Shown in pieces: positions 61,559-64,000 of a stretch of DNA of 64,000 nucleotides (within the stretch, counting starts at the first letter, position 1; every line of letters begins with the position of its first letter). The stretch comes from Tsukamurella sp. 8F (GTDB lineage Bacteria > Actinomycetota > Actinomycetes > Mycobacteriales > Mycobacteriaceae), in assembly GCF_029167375.1 (NCBI RefSeq), contig NZ_JARFTP010000010.1, positions 1 through 64,000 on the forward strand. The letters run 5' to 3'. The position numbers were made by a program, and so were the translations under genes. The notes under the pieces are model-generated. The model saw nothing but the letters and a program-made list of their open reading frames with translations. It made no database searches and had not been told where the DNA came from.

Positions 61559-63060
61559 CAGTTCCCCTGCCCGTTCACCGCGGCGCCTATCACCGCACGT
61601 CCGATCGGCGCTGCGATCGACCCGCCGGTCGCCGCCTCGCCTTCATTTCCACCGTTCTCAATGATGACGGCCACCGCGACCTTGGGGTCGTTCACCGGAC
61701 CGTACGCGATGTACCACGCGTGCGGGGGCTCGTCGCTGCGCCCGGTCGAGTGCTCGGCCGTCCCGGTCTTCGACGCGATCGGCACCGGGCCTCCCGAACC
61801 CTTGGTGTGCTGTTCCGACGCGACCATCAACGTCCGCATAGTAGTCGCCACGTCGGGGGAGATGGCCTGGCCCAGCCGGTGCGGCTGGGTCGTGGCCAGG
61901 GTCGTGAGGTCGGGTGCCTGCAGGCTGTCCACCAGGTACGGCTGCATCCGGATGCCTCCGTTCGCGAGTGTTGCGGCGATCTCCGCGTTCTGCAGCGGCG
62001 TCAAGGAGACGTCCCGCTGGCCGATAGCGGACTGGCCGAGCTTGGCCCCGTCGTCGACGGGTCCCGTGGTGGACTCCGCGACTCTCAGGGGGATCGGGTC
62101 GGGCGTGGTGTTCAGGCCGAAGTTGGTGGCCATCTGCTTGAGCGCGTCCTCGCCGTTGCGCAGCTTCTGCGTGGCGAGCTGCACGAAGGCCGTGTTGCAC
62201 GAGTACTCGAACGCCTGCAGCAGGCTGACGCTGCCTCCGGCGCTCTCCGGGCACGTCTCACGCGCGTAGTTGGTCAGCGACGTAGTCGAGTCCGGCAGCG
62301 TGATCGTCGACGAGGACGTGAGCCGCGTGTCGACGTTCGCGGAGCCCTGTGACAGCGCGGCGGCGGTGGTGATCACCTTGAACGTCGAGCCGGGCGGATA
62401 CGTCTGCGAGATCGCGCGGTTGAGCATCGGATCGCTGTCGTCGTTCTGCAGCTTCTTCCAGGCCGCTGACGCAACGCTGGGGTCGTGTGACGACAGCGGG
62501 TTGGGGTCGTAGCCCGGTGTCGACACCATCGCGAGGATCTTGCCCGTCGTGGGTTCGATCGCGACGGCCGCGCCGTGACACGGCTTCGGGCCGCACGCCG
62601 ACGTCAGCTTGTCGTAGGCGACCTTCTGCATCGCCGGGTTGATGGTGGTGATGACGTTGCCGCCGCGGGGATCGCGGCCCTGCACAAGGTCGATCATCCG
62701 GCGTCCGAACAGCCGGTTGTCGCTGCCGTTGAGTAGGGGCTCCTCGGCCCGCTCGACGCCTCCCGAGGCGTACACCATCGAGTAGTAGCCGGTGATGGGC
62801 GAATACGCCTTGGCCGAGGCCTCGGGGTACACGCGCAGGTACTTGTAGCGGTCGTCGGTGCTCACCGAGTTCGCCATCACGTCGGGTCCGGCCAGGATCG
62901 AACCACGCTGCCGCGAATACTCGTCGAGCAACACCCGCTCGTTGCGCGGGTCAGCGCGCAACGAATCCGCTCGGAAGACCTGGATGTACGTGGCGTTGGC
63001 CAACAGAGCCAACACCATGATCACGACGACCATCGTCACGCGTCGGAGCGGTTTGTTCAT
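61558..63060 (-). CDS. pbpA: Penicillin-binding protein A (class B transpeptidase)
   Basis: Cross-links septal and polar peptidoglycan. 500 residues: cytosolic start, helix [16 protein letters not shown], dimerisation region, then the transpeptidase domain with SxxK (Ser225-Thr-Phe-Lys228), SCN (287-289) and KTG (431-433). It matches Rv0016c by order. ATG at 63060 overlaps rodA by four bases. Its partner is RodA. Confidence 0.96.
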   Translation of the reverse strand: MNKPLRRVTMVVVIMVLALLANATYIQVFRADSLRADPRNERVLLDEYSRQRGSILAGPDVMANSVSTDDRYKYLRVYPEASAKAYSPITGYYSMVYASGGVERAEEPLLNGSDNRLFGRRMIDLVQGRDPRGGNVITTINPAMQKVAYDKLTSACGPKPCHGAAVAIEPTTGKILAMVSTPGYDPNPLSSHDPSVASAAWKKLQNDDSDPMLNRAISQTYPPGSTFKVITTAAALSQGSANVDTRLTSSSTITLPDSTTSLTNYARETCPESAGGSVSLLQAFEYSCNTAFVQLATQKLRNGEDALKQMATNFGLNTTPDPIPLRVAESTTGPVDDGAKLGQSAIGQRDVSLTPLQNAEIAATLANGGIRMQPYLVDSLQAPDLTTLATTQPHRLGQAISPDVATTMRTLMVASEQHTKGSGGPVPIASKTGTAEHSTGRSDEPPHAWYIAYGPVNDPKVAVAVIIENGGNEGEAATGGSIAAPIGRAVIGAAVNGQGN

Positions 63061-64000
63061 GCGCGCTTCACGATCTCGGTCTGCCGGTCGGGAACCGGGG
63101 TTCCGGGCTGCTTCGACGTCACCTTCGGCTCCCGCGCGGCGTTGGAGATGCGCAGCAGGATCGCGACGAGTGCGTAGTTGGTCAGCAGTGAGGAGCCGCC
63201 GTACGACACGAACGGCGTCGTCAAGCCGGTGAGAGGGATCAGCTTGGTGACGCCGCCGACGACCACGAATATCTGGATCGCCATGGTCGACGCGAGACCC
63301 GCGGCCAGCAGCTTGCCGAAGCTGTCACGGACCATCAGGCCCGCACGGAAGCCGCGGAACACGAGGATGAGGAACAGCAGCAGGAGCGCGGTCAGGCCGA
63401 TGAGGCCGAGCTCCTCGCCGATCGCCGCGATCACGAAGTCGGTGCTCGCGAACGGCACCATCGTGGGTCGGCCCGAGCCGAGCCCGGTGCCGGCGAGGCC
63501 GCCGGTCGCGAGGGAGAACAGGGCCTGCGCGGGCTGGTTACCGACCCCGTAGAAGTCCGCGAACGGGTCCTGCCACACCGATACGCGCACCCGCAGATGC
63601 GGGAACAGCTGGTAGGCGACCACCGCGCCCACAACGAACAGGGCGAGTCCCACGACGACCCACCCCACGCGTTCCGTCGCGATGTACACCATGATCAGCA
63701 CGGTGAAGAAGATCAGCATCGGAGTGCCGAGATCGTTCTCCACGCCCAGCACGCCGATCGCGACCGCCCACACCAGGAGCAGCGGCGCGAGGTCGCGGGC
63801 CCGCGGGAGGTCGACGCCGAACACGCGGCGGCCACCGCTCGTGAACAGGTCCCGTTTCGACACCAGGAACGCGGCCGTGAAGATGATCAACAGGACCTTG
63901 GAGACCTCGTTCGGCTGGATGTTGAAGATGCCGGTCTTGATCCAGTTCTTCGAGCCGTTCACCTCGGACAGGCTCGACGGCAGCACAGCCGGCAGCGCCA
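63057..64000 (-). CDS. rodA: RodA/FtsW-type peptidoglycan glycosyltransferase (partial)
   Basis: SEDS-family polymerase that makes glycan strands with PbpA. Only the C-terminal about 310 residues lie in the window; the 5' end is cut by the right edge. Visible are many helices, the conserved [20 protein letters not shown], the [16 protein letters not shown] helix, [19 protein letters not shown] with the conserved acidic pair following (GEELGLIG), and the late [19 protein letters not shown]. Confidence 0.95.
   Translation of the reverse strand, partial: ALPAVLPSSLSEVNGSKNWIKTGIFNIQPNEVSKVLLIIFTAAFLVSKRDLFTSGGRRVFGVDLPRARDLAPLLLVWAVAIGVLGVENDLGTPMLIFFTVLIMVYIATERVGWVVVGLALFVVGAVVAYQLFPHLRVRVSVWQDPFADFYGVGNQPAQALFSLATGGLAGTGLGSGRPTMVPFASTDFVIAAIGEELGLIGLTALLLLFLILVFRGFRAGLMVRDSFGKLLAAGLASTMAIQIFVVVGGVTKLIPLTGLTTPFVSYGGSSLLTNYALVAILLRISNAAREPKVTSKQPGTPVPDRQTEIVKRA

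Overview
The window is high-GC actinobacterial chromosome. Its gene order matches the origin region of the Mycobacteriales (Mycobacterium, Gordonia, Nocardia, Tsukamurella and relatives): pcnA-mutT4-DUF6049-murJ-sigM-trxB-trxC-cwlM-parB-parA-rsmG-jag-yidC-yidD-rnpA-rpmH-dnaA-dnaN-gnd-recF-dciA-gyrB-gyrA-tRNA-Ile-tRNA-Ala-cwsA-ppiA-crgA-trpG-pknB-pknA-pbpA-rodA. The genus cannot be fixed from sequence alone; a Tsukamurella-like organism is my guess. Many genes begin with GTG, and several appear to be transcribed leaderless, with a TANNNT -10 box 6-9 bases before the start codon.

Layout. 1-13 kb holds leuS, an SdpI-like protein, a bile-acid-symporter-like transporter, an FprB-type ferredoxin reductase, an iron-siderophore binding lipoprotein behind an IdeR-like box, an AlgH/YqgE protein, an MFS transporter, a calcium-repeat protein and a lipase. 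11-27 kb is the cell-envelope and redox block: pcnA, a NUDIX hydrolase, a DUF6049 protein, a MurJ-pseudokinase fusion, a lipoprotein, sigM with a probable anti-sigma factor, thioredoxin reductase and thioredoxin, and CwlM. 28-34 kb is the partition region: parB and parA, then about 3.2 kb without a credible gene, then rsmG. Nine near-identical parS sites lie between codons 10-14 of parA and the start codon of rsmG. 34-37 kb is the jag-yidC-yidD-rnpA-rpmH operon, divergent from dnaA. 37-51 kb carries dnaA, an inserted MmpS-like gene, oriC (DnaA boxes and DnaA-trio-like triplets), dnaN, gnd, recF, a TetR/membrane-protein insertion, dciA, gyrB, gyrA and a DUF3566 gene. 51-57 kb has two tRNAs, a TetR-oxidoreductase pair with a clear double operator, small housekeeping genes, a trypsin-like lipoprotein, cwsA, ppiA, a PH-domain protein and crgA. 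57-64 kb is trpG followed by the convergent pbpA-pknA-pknB operon and the truncated rodA.

How it works together. Replication initiation (DnaA, DnaN, RecF, DciA, gyrase), origin segregation (ParA, ParB, parS array) and polar envelope growth (MurJ, CwlM, CwsA, CrgA, PknA, PknB, PbpA, RodA) are packed around one origin. The most unusual parts are the dense parS field in gene-free DNA, parS built into the rsmG translation start and into parA, the MmpS-like gene placed between dnaA and oriC, a TetR gene translationally coupled to dciA, and an apparent CTG start for recF.
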